Shown: positions 12,401 to 23,718 of the stretch, piece by piece
Layout: each line of letters starts with the position of its first letter
How positions within the stretch are numbered: the stretch's first letter is position 1
Origin: Phoronis australis
Taxonomy: Eukaryota; Phoronida; Phoronidae
DNA length: 64,000 nucleotides
Direction of reading: 5' to 3'
NCBI GenBank assembly: GCA_002633005.1
Contig: NMRA01000050.1
Location: forward strand, 1,223,387-1,287,386
The notes under the pieces: model-generated
The model's database searches: none
What the model was told of the DNA's origin: nothing
Seen by the model: only the letters and a program-made list of their open reading frames with translations
Translations under genes and position numbers: made by a program

Positions 12401-14830
12401 AGTTCCTTGTACTCTGATATAGACAGACAACTTTTTTCTGCATTATAAGAATTTCTTCCTTTGCGGAGCTATAACACTTGGCCAGTGTTCAGTGGAGAGT
12501 AACATTCTTAGCCCGAGAAGAGTCACGCAGAAAAAACGAGAGCAGTGAGGGGAAGCAAGGCAAATTAATTAATGGGGTGAGAAGAGGCAGTGCAGTCTGT
12601 TCTGTCTTACGCTCATTCTCCTCCAACAGTTATGAATGAGTCAACGAGAGAATTAATGCCATTTATAAAAGGTGGTGCTCAACTTACCCCCATGCTCAAC
12701 ATTCCCTGTACTCACCTTGCCCCGCTTTCCCCTCAACTATCTATGATTTAAACCTTACATTGTGTACATCTTTAACAAAAGAGCAGCGGTAAACTCACGT
12801 TCTTCGTGGTCCTCCACAAAGAAGTGGTAAACGTTGTCCCAATATTCGTGTACTGCTTTTTTCTCCTCCGTAGTTAAGGGGTGCACCTTTTTCTTTTCGC
12901 TCTTTTTTCCACTCTCTTTCGGCGCGTGGCTTTCCCCCGCGGTTTCCTCGTGAATGTGAATGATGTAGTTTTGCTGCTTGTTGGCATGGTACTGGGCTGC
13001 GTGCGGGTTATGAATGTGAACGTCTATTTGGTCTTCCTCTGCAACATTTAACGCCGTTGGCGTACTAGTACTAGAAGTAGTTCCGGCAATGTCGGCTTGC
13101 AAGAACAGTTGGCGTACTAATACTAAAAGCTGTTAATTATTTAGGAAACTACAACAACGTTTATGAAATTTCGTCTTGAACGTTTATATTAAACACAATT
13201 TGATCATCTGATTGAAGACAATGTTCTGCAATTGATGCACATTTCTTTTTGCTAAAATTCACTAAAAAGCCATCGTCACGTGACCTGATAAATGTCAAAT
13301 TGGTGAAAAAGTCAAAAACTGAGTTTTGTAAGCTGTCTACGTTCAGAAAATAAGTTAAAATCAAAAAAGTTATATGGTTATTTACCTAAATAGACAGCCT
13401 TGTCGACAAGGTTCTACATAACGTGGGGTCTCAGTCATCAGAAATGCGTGACTTGTTCTTATTGCGATTTGCAAAACGCGACATCGGTAGAGCTTAATAG
13501 CACTCGAAGCTTTTTAACACAGGCGGTCCGCCCCCTGGTGAATATTAAATTCTGACTCACTTTCTCGGTACACTGCTGAATCGTGTTTAGGTTGATGCAC
13601 GAACACGTGATACTCGTGGTCCATCTGATCATTGTCCTCGCCTGAAAATAAACGATTATTGAATGATTTGATCAAGAATTTCAGTGGCAAAATCAAAGCC
13701 CGTGATGGCAGCTAGCCGGGTGCGCTGCAACTAACAAATCAGCTGGACTTCAGACTGACTGATCGATAGACTGACCCTTGCATAGGCCTGCGCTCAGATA
13801 ACCGATAACCGACTTATGGCATGTTCATGTTCACACGCTTGAAACATTGATAACGTGTGTTATAAAGTTCAGGCAGTCCAGAGGTGACAGTGGCATAGTG
13901 TTTAACGTCAGGGAAAATTTTAGACTACAAGGATACCCGAGTCTCACGAGTCATCCCATGTGACAGGCGAAGACCCAGGTACATTTGCTCGCAAGACGTC
14001 GCTTTGCAGCGACCAGTTACTAGTCGCGTTGTGAGCAAATGAGACCCAGGGTACTTATATCTCACGATAGATATCACTTTCACTCAGATGAAAAAAATTA
14101 GTCCCGATTCCAGACTCTATTAGTCAGGTTTTAGTCACTGTCTGGCATCTGGTTCCGATTGGTAGATCAGCGATGAGGTCATTTAGGCGAACGTGAAGCT
14201 CCCTAACACAACCATGACTGACATGACCTGAGCCTCAATCCAGATGATAAAAAAGAGAATATTTTTTCTCTAATGTCCGTTGCACGTGTCACTCGAGCTC
14301 TGTATAAGCTTTGATTTCATCAGAAGATCTTATATTTTCGTATCCTATAAACGTTATTCGAAAAGGAACAGTGTGCAGTTGAAGTCACTGAGCAGCAATT
14401 CAATGAACATTTGTTTTAGAAACACAGAAAATGAGAGAAAGATGTGACTATTTGAAATGTTGAAATACATTTAAAAAACAGAGTGTAGCTCAGTATGTTA
14501 AAATCTGACAAAACGGCCTCGTTTTCGAAAAACCGGGCCAACCAACTAAGACTCTCGATGACGACTCTCGGTTTACAGACCAATCAGATGTCTTAGTCGG
14601 TTGAAATGGCGGAACCGGGCAAATCAATCCAGCGCAGTCAAACTTAGTAGGCCTACGTTCGCAGGGCCTAAATGACCAGGCATATGCGTAACAATTTTAA
14701 GAAATATATCCGCAATAGGCTACATTCAGAAAATAAACAGCGAAAGGTGCAAATTTTCGTACTTACTGGAGCTCGGCTTGGCGGTAGCCACAGCAACTAC
14801 TAGCAGGAGGGTTAATACTTTGAGACACAT
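9488..14830 (-). CDS. Secreted histidine-rich Cu/Zn-superoxide-dismutase-like protein, 8 exons, 305 aa
   Basis: Coding exons in order: 14767-14830, 13561-13641, 12799-13038, 12094-12182, 10623-10795, 10174-10291, 9819-9860, 9488-9598. The total is 918 nt and every junction keeps phase with GT-AG sites. Residues 1-17 form a signal peptide. Residues 22-128 are a His/Lys/Glu-rich extension. The SOD fold covers about 130-292. Copper ligands H183, H185 and H200 are present, as are zinc ligands H208, H217 and D220 and the disulfide cysteines C194 and C287. The fourth copper ligand (human H120) and the active-site arginine (human R143) are not conserved; H284 sits at the arginine position. N148-L-T is a possible glycosylation site. 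The extension and divergent site resemble molluscan dominin/cavortin/extrapallial proteins, which act mainly in metal binding. Dismutase activity is doubtful. Exon 3 may start earlier, at an alternative acceptor near 13095. The family call is firm; the role is inferred. Confidence 0.9.
11181..11248 (+). repeat. tRNA-derived SINE head or degenerate tRNA
   Basis: An A-box-like TGGGTCAGTGG lies at 11181-11191. A perfect B box GGTTCGAGTCC lies at 11226-11236. They have the spacing of an internal RNA polymerase III promoter. The flanks do not form a proper 7 bp acceptor stem, so a working tRNA is unlikely. It sits in intron 4 of the SOD-like gene, on the opposite strand. Confidence 0.55.
13934..14057. 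repeat. Imperfect hairpin element in SOD intron 1
   Basis: CATTTGCTCGCAA near 13981 pairs imperfectly with TTGTGAGCAAATG near 14033. Outer segments (TACCCGAGTCT and AGACCCAGGGTA) are also roughly inverted. It may be a small MITE of unknown family. Confidence 0.4.
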
Positions 14831-14882
14831 ACTGGCTGCTAGCTCTCTCACAACACACTAGCGAATGATGGGACTCCTCGCT

Positions 14883-14890
14883 CTTATATA
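14883..14890 (-). promoter_or_regulatory. TATA box of the SOD-like gene
   Basis: The minus strand reads TATATAAG here, 53 bp upstream of the ATG at 14830. That allows a transcription start about 25-30 bp downstream and a very short 5' UTR. A strong TATA box fits an abundantly expressed secreted protein. Confidence 0.75.
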
Positions 14891-14899
14891 CTGCTACGG

Positions 14900-16424
14900 T
14901 GGAGAGGCGTCAAAGCGTTTCCACCAATCGCAATCATAGTTCCTGACCCAGATGTATGCGCTGGATCTATCTGTACACTGTTGCAAAAAAACTGAATTTA
15001 CGATAATAATGTCTGATTATGATAACATTGTGAAAATGTATTTTAAAAAAACAGGAATTTTCTAAAACTTGATGAAATTCACTGTTAGCCGAATTCCTAG
15101 ATGGCTGGGCAGCGGTCGCGTCGAAACTCCGCGTGCCCCTGTATCTCACCCCCAGGACGAAAGTGGTTTGATTTTAAGCACCAAACTATTGTTGGACTCT
15201 TTTGAACGCCTTTTGGAAAAGAACGTTGTTTAATTTAGTTTTGGAACGTTCTTATGGTAAAAATTTCTGTAATAGAGCCGGATTTCCCCGCTTTAGCCAA
15301 CAGTACAAACGGAGTTCTTAAGCGTGCCTATAAAAATATGCAGAGTTATCCGCTACGGGAAGTGCGCGTCATAAAGAAGCACCAGGCAATGGCGGTCTCA
15401 GCATTTCCCCCCGTGGATGCCCACTGGAGTTTCATAGGGAGGTCAAAAAATCTTTTCGCTACGACCGCTTTCTTAGCGAGATCGTAGCGTAAGGTGACTA
15501 CCCTGTCCCGACATTCAGACTCTCACCTAGTTGATAATTTAGATTGATTGATGAACTCTCAGGTCTTTGTCCAGTGCCGTGACAAGGTTGGCACAAAAAT
15601 CAAAGTTTAAACTTCTATCTCGAGGTCACAAAACAATCGTAGTAAACACATTCAACGCCAAAAATTCTAAAATATTTCTGGACGCACAGTTTATGAATAT
15701 TTGTCATGGCAACGAGCCAGCAAAGTGTGGTAGGTGTTTTTTCCAGTTTGAAGCAATCCTTGGTGTAAAAGACAGAACTTTGGGTATACACTTCACATAA
15801 TTTGCTTGTAGAATTTCAAGTTGTATGCTCTGTGTGAAGACTAGTTATTTATGTGTACTCCCCACTTTCATTTATGTTTGGTTTTTAATTATCCAATTAC
15901 ATTTGAGGCATTAAACATTAGCAAGATGCCTATCACTTCATGCGCACTGCTGCGAAACGTATTTTTAATAAACTATGGACCAAGAGATGTATCCCTGCAC
16001 TCAAAGCGATAACATGAAAAGATATGATAATTGCGAGGGTCTCGTTGCGATCTGGGTTATCATGTCGCTTTCTCATCCAAAAACAAAGTAATTAATCATG
16101 TTTTTTGTTTGTTCATTCCGTTTACATCAAGTGACTCTGTTTGCCTACGATCTGCCCAAAGTTTGACTCTGTATGCTTCAGACAAATTTACAGCGTTCGA
16201 CAATTCAGTCGATTTTGTTCTCACATTAAGAATACAACTGAGTTCTATGCACGAGCACGCTCACACTCACGCAGGCACGCACGCACGCGTGCACGAACAC
16301 ACACTTCGACACCAGGTCTCAAATTTCAGAACAGTTAAAACTACCGAAGCCGGTATGAACGTTCAATAACTCATTTTCGAATAGTTGCGCCTTATTGAAA
16401 TTCATTGTCCAACCACACGGCAAT
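14900..16424. other. Upstream region of the SOD-like gene, nothing recognised
   Basis: Apart from the promoter at 14.88 kb I see no gene. Near 16250-16310 there is CA/CACG-rich low-complexity sequence that produces spurious open frames. Confidence 0.4.
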
Positions 16425-16647
16425 GCATGCGCACACTCTAAGGAGCCCCCCTCCCCCCCCTCCATTTGGCGAAGTGGGCAAAAAGGTCCGTCTCAGAGAT
16501 ACAAAAAGTCCGAGAAAATGAGACAACAGTCCATGGAAATTCAGCACGAATGCACAATTCACAGGTCTAAATGTAGAACACGTTTCAGTTTTCGGTAAGA
16601 GATGCGCATACTGGAAGTATTCGAGGTCCGGCTGGGTGCGCGCATGC
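16425..16647 (-). mobile_element. MITE with GCATGCGCGCACC-type ends, copy 1 (inverted)
   Basis: GCATGCGCAC begins at 16425 and GTGCGCGCATGC ends at 16647. The interior, read on the minus strand, matches copies at 23207, 26698 and 31171: CACTTCGCCAAATGG, a GGCGGACCTTTTT-like block, and CATTTTCTCGGACTTTTTG. It is a non-autonomous element of unknown superfamily. Confidence 0.75.
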
Positions 16648-16659
16648 AATGTAGGTAGA

Positions 16660-16796
16660 GTTCAGTATCGCTAGGAGGTACACTAAGACCTCGCTAAAAC
16701 TAGCCAAACTCACGTGTTCTCATTTAAGATACACGGCAGTATCTCACGTAATCTCGCGATGTCTTGCTTTTTAGCGAGGTCCTAGCGTTACTGAAC
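16660..16796 (+). mobile_element. GTTCAGTAACGCTAGG MITE, copy A
   Basis: A 137 bp element. The right end reads CCTAGCGTTACTGAAC; the left end is the slightly mutated inverse (GTTCAGTATCGCTAGG). Its interior carries TATCTCACGTAATCTCGCG and GTCTTGCTTTTTAGCGAGG. Copy B follows after 9 bp in the same orientation. Confidence 0.8.
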
Positions 16797-16805
16797 TAGG
16801 GTAGA

Positions 16806-16947
16806 ATCAGTAACGCTAGAACCTACGCTAGGACCTGAGGTCGCTAAGTCTAGCTAAAATCACGCGTACTCATTGAAAAATGTATGGCAATATCTCACGT
16901 AAACTCTCCAAGTCTTGCTTTTTAGCGAGGTCCTCGCGTTACTGAAC
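16806..16947 (+). mobile_element. GTTCAGTAACGCTAGG MITE, copy B
   Basis: Starts ATCAGTAACGCTAGAACC and ends CCTCGCGTTACTGAAC. The interior is parallel to copy A, including TATCTCACGTAA and GTCTTGCTTTTTAGCGAGG. Confidence 0.8.
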
Positions 16948-16949
16948 TC

Positions 16950-18990
16950 TACCAGGGTTTTTGTGAACAGGCGTTCCGACTCAATAACGGATCATATGTA
17001 AAGAGGTATCCGCAACACACTGATATAAACAGGGTTTTTAAAACTTTTTCTGCAAACACAACTCCACCAAAATTTCCATTGTGCAATGGGACGTACTCAT
17101 GGCTCAAGAAAAGGCGAATATCTTGAAATACTCCTTGCTGAAGGACGCCATGTTCCATACATTTCCCACTGAGCGCCAGTCGGAAGAATTTCTATCTCAG
17201 CCGATGTTAAAAAGCTAAAATAACTTTGTGAACTCAACCTAACAAAACAGTAGGTGGTGCTGACGTTGTGACTTACTCATCAAATAAATGAACAGCTGCG
17301 TAACTTCTGAATATCTCAGTCTGCATCAAGCGGAAGACGACTGCGCGCTCTCATTACCGTAGAGCGCTCCAATATGAAGAGCCCCAGCGGACGCTGCTCA
17401 CTTTATGCCGGTAAGAGAACACTAACACGGGCTGTACGTTAGTTTGAGGCCCTGAACAGGCTGCAGTGTAGTACTGAACGCCAGGATTTCTTTCTAACTT
17501 ATGGTGGAGGTTTGTCGGAGAACTTTTGAATAGTCTACATCATGTACGGTGAATTCTGGGAAAAGTTTTGTTGGACTTTACATATACATGTAATTCTGTT
17601 CTTTCAGCCAAACGTCTACAGAGCTATAAAATGTAGCTCAACAGAAGTAGAAAGCCGTTATACTTTTGACTTTATATCAGTCTGTCATTAAGTGGGTGAT
17701 GTGAACATGTCTTTTAGTCAAACTTTGCAGTAAAATAAACAAACGCATCATGGCCAAATTTTTAAGATGAAACATCGAAACATCGAAAATGTTGTTACAG
17801 TTTTCCACATCACCATTTCGTTTTTGTTTTCATTTTATGCAACTTTTTTTCATCATATTCATAAGGAGTCGTCTCTTCAATAAACCCTCATTGTAATACT
17901 GGTTCAAAACAATTCCCCATAGTTGTTGAGAAATGTACATAGAACAAAGTATCTCAATTTTTCTTTTGAATCCTATTAGCTTTTTCTGAGATATGAGGCT
18001 CCTAACGTAGCTCAAAATTTGAGCAGATCTCTAGGGTCCTACGCAACCTTACATACCGTGTCGTTACCAACTTACTGAACTAAATGATTCTCAACTACAG
18101 AGATCTGGAAACAATGGCCATATATTTTCTAAAATCTACTTTATTCATTGAAAACACGACACTCCTGTCTGTTTACTTGTTTAGTGCAAAATTGATCAGA
18201 TTCGCGATCTTCCAAAGAGAGCATGGTGCAAGTCACCGCTATAATAAACACAAATTTATGCGCCCACATAGACAAGCTGGATGATCGCACCTAAAAAAAT
18301 CTGAAAATTGAACAGTAAATATGGTGTCAAGCTCACCAAACATATTAGTCATGTAAACACTCACATGTAGCCTACAGCAGAGACATTGGTTACTGAAAAG
18401 TTAGCGACGAGTGAATCTATAGTGTATTGAAACCAGTCGATCAGGGTGAAACTGAGACATTGAATCACGACTTTCTTTCACAAACGCAAGAACTAAAAAA
18501 CATGAGAAGACTTAAAAATGTTCTGCCTGCCAAAAGTTTAGAAGAAGCCCTCACAAATATGCTCATTCATCGACCAATCCACCAGGTTCCCTTCATTTAA
18601 CAAAGAAGTACTTTGGCAGAACGTTCATGTACGACATGGTAGGCCTACTGGCACTTGGCAACCACCGTCCGCTGCATGAAATATTGTGTGCAATATGGAA
18701 AAATAACTGACTTTTACAAGAAAAGTAACACTGTTGTTTTTTTTTGTCATGTCTTATTTTGACGCCCCTCAGGTAATCAGAGAAAAACATGAGGTCACAA
18801 CTATTTTAGGGTCACACTAGAATGCGGAATTTCTTGGCATCAAAAGCGCGCCACTTCGAGATCGCGATTACTACGCTGCATGTCACTAGATGTCGTCTTA
18901 TTGGTGTTGTAAGTGCCAACCGTGTAAGACCAAAAGTTCCTTCTGTCACAAATTCAAACTTCCAATTGAATTCAGTAACACCTAATGTCC
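16950..18990. other. Intergenic, nothing recognised
   Basis: AT-rich sequence without supported coding, RNA or repeat features. Confidence 0.45.
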
Positions 18991-19002
18991 AGTGCTTTAG
19001 TG

Positions 19003-20978
19003 TGGCGTACGGCGCACGTAGGCGCAGTCAACTACTTTTTTGTTTTTTAATGTAGCGCCTACTCACCGTAAGTTACGGTATAGTGGGCCGTATGCGCACA
19101 TAGGCGCAGCCAACCATCTTTCTACATTTTAAGGTAGCGCCTAAACGCGCCGTAAGTGACGGTTAAGTGGGGCGTAGTGTTGACGGCATCAATGCGCTGC
19201 TACGCTGACGACAGCATTGTTACTGAACATTTCGGCGCGCGCGAACACCAAAAACAGCACCAGTCTTACTTTGCTCTTTGATGTACGCGCGGTTCCTGAA
19301 GCTGGTCATTGCAATGGATTCGTCCAAACGAGACGAACCCATTGCTCCCGAATTATAAGTTTAATTGAGGGCTTTTAAATTTTGTGCTGCTATGAAACGA
19401 CAATCAAGTGGTTGCCAATCGGTACTAAAATATTTTAAGAAGATGCCAAGATCAGAAAGCACAGGACCAAAATCCTCCTGCTGAAAGTGTCTCATTTGCT
19501 GAAACTAGTATTCCAGAAGCGGAATACCCCACATCTGAAACGGAAATATCTGCAGGTGACCCAGATAATGACTCGTAACAGTGGCCAAGCGTGTGGAATT
19601 ACGATCAGTGGATGGAATTCAAGAAAAAGTATCCCTGGTTAGAACACAGGGATGGAAAGCTGGGTTGCGTTTCTTGCTATATTTGTACTAGACCTAGGTT
19701 TTATGAACGAAAGTGGTGTATCACTATCTTCGAAGTGGACTCAGTTTTTGATAGAAGCAGCTAGAGATTCCCGACTGGCTAAACTTAAGTCGCTCAGCAG
19801 TAAAACCAGTCGTCATATGAACTCTAAATTCTACGGATCAAAGTATTGACGAAACGAAAATTAAAAGAACAATTGAAAATACATTGCAGCTCATGAGCAG
19901 ACTACAACGGAAAAGTCTTCAGAGCAGCATACTCACTAGTTCAAATGAATCGTCCGTTCACCGATCACGAGCATCTCATAAACCTTCAAAAACTGAATGG
20001 TTTGAATTTGGGTGTTACGCTTTATTCTCGTTTAAGTGCAACCAGAGACTATATATAGTACATGGACCGCCAACTCCGTATACTTTCATGGATGGTTGCT
20101 GTGTGGCCGGCTGTTAAGACACTTCCTTGTAGTACAGCTGAATGTGAACGAAGATTCAGCGAAATGAATTGGACAGTAACAGACTCTCGCTCTTCTTTGC
20201 TATTACAAACCCCCTCAAGCTTGCTGTTTGGCAAGGTCAATGGTCCCCCGCTCTTCATGTTCGACCCAGAACCTAATTATGCCGAAACGTGTATTCGACA
20301 ACACAGAACTGCTGATAGTTCTCAACCGAGATCATGTGAATTGGAAAAGAACAAAGCTGACGATAAAAAAGTTTGTGGAGGATTCTGCAACTAAGCACTC
20401 TATCTTTGGACTGGTCGCCAGTACCTAGTATTTTGCTAACTTTAAAAAAATAAGAAAATATGCAAGAAACCCTCAATTCAATTAGTTTGTGGATTATACA
20501 TTAACGCATGCACGTACGCGTATTGTACATAGTGTTAAGCTCATTAAAATATCAGTGCGGCGGTGTAACATCGTGTTCGTGTAATTAGTCTTAAAAGCGT
20601 ACGGAGTAACATAATCTCACCGAGTAAAGAAATTTTTATTAATATTTCAAGATAAAGTTACATTTATGGCGTCACACCAAAGGGGGATAAAGGAGATCGA
20701 AGTGCTGGGCCCGAGGACACACCCCACGGGCGACTAAAAATCGCCACCAGATATCATTTCTAGGCGTTACTTTTGCCTTCAAATATGAGTGGTTGGATCC
20801 CCTTTCCCCGACATCCTAGATCAGCTACTACATACTCTAAATACCCACTCATGAGTCAAAAATAGGCCTACATTTTTGTGAGTCGGACAATGCTGTAGTG
20901 GGGCGTAGGTACACGTAGGCGCAGCCAACCATCTTTTGGCATTTGAACGTAGCGCCTGCGCTCCGTAAGTTACGTTCA
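19003..20978 (+). mobile_element. hAT DNA transposon remnant with repeated end motifs
   Basis: A block of about 75 bp containing GTAGGCGCAG, CAACCATCTTT-like sequence, GTAGCGCCT and CCGTAAGTTACGG appears twice in tandem at the left (about 19003-19076 and 19080-19157) and once at the right (about 20897-20978). Each block is itself roughly palindromic (GTAGGCGC against GCGCCTAC). Between them lie remnants of a hAT transposase. Exact termini and target-site duplication were not fixed. Confidence 0.6.
19390..20394 (+). pseudogene. hAT-family transposase pseudogene
   Basis: A plus-strand segment near 19585-19730 encodes YPWLEHRDGKLGCVSC within a W-rich context, typical of the TTF-type zinc finger at the N-terminus of KIAA1586/ZMYM6-like hAT proteins. 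At about 20115-20270 another frame encodes TLPCSTAECERRFSEMN and SSLLFGKVNGP, matching the C-terminal hAT dimerisation region (normally P-x-S-x-A-x-x-E-R-x-F-S). Roughly 400 bp between them are scrambled, and most of the DDE core is missing. The protein would have been a DNA-cutting transposase. Stops and frameshifts make it dead. Confidence 0.75.
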
Positions 20979-21953
20979 GTGCTCAAGATGATGCGGTGAG
21001 CTCTGGGCGCCTACTTACCTCTTTACCACTACAGCACTGCTCATGTCTACACTTGGGTTTGCTTCTTGTTTACTATGACGTCACTGTGAAATTTGTTGTC
21101 GCGCGACATCATAGAACGCCAAAATAACAAAAACTAGAAGTAAAATAAAATTGTTCGAGTTAAATGGTCTATTTGAGTTCATAGCACTTCCAAATATTTT
21201 ACAGGTTACTCAGTATCGTAAAACACCGACTGCTTTACTGCTTTTTGCCGGCAAACTGCTTCGAACCAGGCCCAAGCGAACAATTTTGTCACACTGAGCC
21301 ATGAAACACCCATGAAAAACAACTTGCATTGCGAAAAGGTCCCGCCAGAAACCCCTAGAAGCATTCTAAAACTGAGCTCTAACAACCATTTCATGTATCA
21401 TAAAAACAAATTCCATATAACTCAATAGGCGACGCAGCACTCGCTGAAATAAGTGGGGCTATAGTACCCCTTCCCCGGCCCCTGTGGTGCGCGGCCCAAG
21501 ACTCGTTGCCACTGGTCACTATATAAATGGCAAGTTACAGACAAAAAATACAACCCATAGTCCACCCAAAATAGACTAACAAAATGGGTCTCATAACATA
21601 TACCATACCATGATAGGATTCCATTTCGGACATCAACTGGAGCCGCAGACAACGTACATATGCGCCACTGTTTTCGTATTCTCAGTTTAAGGCGGGTTGG
21701 CCACCCCCGTTAAAAATTCAATGTCGCGTTCGTCTTCCTGTTCACTGCAAAGTACCCCAAGGTCAAGCACCTTCTCCCGTGTACAGTTTGTCGCTAGCCC
21801 NTACCTATTTCAAGCTATCCCTGTGGGCGAGGTCGAGGGCAAGAGATTAGCCCATTTCTTCCGGACACGAACACTTTTTACACTAAACGTGAACAAAATT
21901 CCTTCGAAAATCGTGCAAGTGGCGACATCGCCAGTGATTGCGCATGCGTGGGC

Positions 21954-22463
21954 CAAGGTACCTAAACTACACGGTTAACGGAACCATAAACACGCGGTCA
22001 CGGACGCATGACTTTACGACTCACGTTTCTGCACATCTTTCACTGACTCACAAATACGGGAACGGACTCATAAACATGATCCATTCACCCAAATACACGG
22101 GACACGGACCCACATTCACGAAGAAACACGCGGGTGAGCTGACCCAGGAAGCCGATGAGTCCGCCAAACCCGCGTTTTACGGACAATGATGTAGATGTCA
22201 GCTGACCCAGGAAGCCGATGAGTCCGTGACCCGTGTTTATGACATGCTTGATCGGAGTGAATCGTGTTTGGCGACCGGCCCGTTAACCGTGTTTCTTCGT
22301 GAATGTTAGTCCGTGTCCCGTGTATTTGGGTGAATGGATCGTGTTTTGTGAGTCCGTTCCCGTGTTTGTGAGTCAGTGTAAGGTGTTTGCAGGTGCGTGA
22401 GTCGTGTTCATGCGTCCGTGACCGCGTTTATGAGTCCGTTAACCGTGTAGTTTTGGTACCTTG
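21954..22463. repeat. 510 bp foldback element with long degenerate arms
   Basis: The left arm begins CAAGGTACC near 21954 and the right arm ends GGTACCTTG at 22463. About 190 bp on each side are imperfect inverted copies. Both arms are built from a degenerate ~20-24 bp theme around CGTGTTTATGAGTCCGT and its inverse. In the loop a 27 bp block containing CCCAGGAAGCCGATGAGTCC is directly repeated at 22137-22163 and 22200-22226. No coding capacity is seen. Confidence 0.8.
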
Positions 22464-23206
22464 TGATCGAAGCTTAACCGCCAGCTAGTCTACTCCAGGA
22501 AGTCAGGACTGCCCTGAGTTCATGAGAGGGGAGTAAAAGATAGCTTCGTAATTACGCCTCTTGAAGAAGCACTCAGCAGACGAAATTCCATCGAACCTTC
22601 CGTAACCTTTCAAGTATTCAAAATGCCCATTTTACCTGATGTCGCTGATGTCGCAGGCGCCTGTGGTTCAGTCGCGTATGTTCGGATCGACGCGGAGTTA
22701 AACAATTTATGCATCAAAGCCTCTGTTTTTATTCATGCAACTGTTAACTTGAAGTTTTCATTGCATTAATCATCACACGGTGTTCAATGTACTTAACGAA
22801 GATAAACATAGAAAATTACTCGTCCGACTATATCGTTTGTATAATATTTACCACTAACACAAGCACTGGTACAAAACTACTTTATAGACCGACCATACTT
22901 ATCTGCAAAGCTACACACGTCACTTAAATTCGCTCTTGCAAATATAGAAATAGGTAGAAGAAATAACGTCTCAACAGAACAACGATTACATCAGATTTGT
23001 AATACAGGGGAAGTTGAAACTGAGCCAGTGTCGCAATCTTATGTATAAAATAGGTACTTGTTGATCTGAGGATAAGTTTTTACCAGCACAGTGCGAAGAT
23101 TGTCTAAGCAGGGTCCGTTTAAGAGCGGTATCCACAAAGCAGTCGAACACAAAATTGTTGTCCTAAATAACCCAATTTAAGTGGTGAGAATGGGTCGGAT
23201 GACGAT
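22464..23206. other. Intergenic, nothing recognised
   Basis: No supported feature between the foldback and the next MITE. Confidence 0.45.
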
Positions 23207-23468
23207 GCATGCGCGCACCCAGAATTTAATATGGGGGCTTGAATTTCTGACAAAGTGGACCTTTTGCCGCTAACAAAAAAGCGAGGACTAAAAAATAAAA
23301 AACGGGGTACCACCTTCAGAACTATGAACTGTGCGTCTGCGTCTTTTTAGTGGACTTTTGTCTCATTTTCTCGGACTTTTTGTTTCTCTGAGGCGGATTT
23401 TTTTACCCACTTCGCCAAATGGGGGGCTCGTTTGATCTCCCGGCCCCCCCCCCCGGGTGCGCGCATGC
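23207..23468 (+). mobile_element. MITE with GCATGCGCGCACCC ends, copy 2
   Basis: GCATGCGCGCACCC at 23207 is mirrored by GGGTGCGCGCATGC ending at 23468. The interior landmarks are AAAGTGGACCTTTT, CATTTTCTCGGACTTTTTG, CACTTCGCCAAATGGGGG and a poly-C run. It is the best-preserved copy of the family and lies about 250 bp past the end of the aldo-keto reductase coding region. Confidence 0.8.
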
Positions 23469-23718
23469 GATGTGGCCTTGCAGAAATTAAGTCCAGCGTG
23501 GAACGAAATCCATTGCGAGAGGGATGACCAACAACAGGTTCACCAAATCTATGTCAAATGGAGAACGAATGCCATGCTCATTGTTTGTATATTCTCCCGT
23601 CAAAGGACCCGCATGTCGTTATCATGGTGGCTGCAGTTTCCGTCTTGTCCCATGAATGCGTGGATAATCAGCGTGTCGTTGCCTTGGCGACAAAAAAAAA
23701 ACTCCCCACGCTAATGGG

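Noticed and set aside
16031-16369. 112-codon open frame with His/Arg-rich segment
   Set aside because: Arises from CACG/CACA low-complexity sequence near 16250-16310; overlapping frames are equally open.
22137-22226. CCGATGAGTCC strings resembling the hammerhead CUGAUGAGUCC core
   Set aside because: Not CUGANGA, no following GAAAC or closing stem II, and no cleavage triplet in place; explained by the degenerate repeat theme of the foldback.
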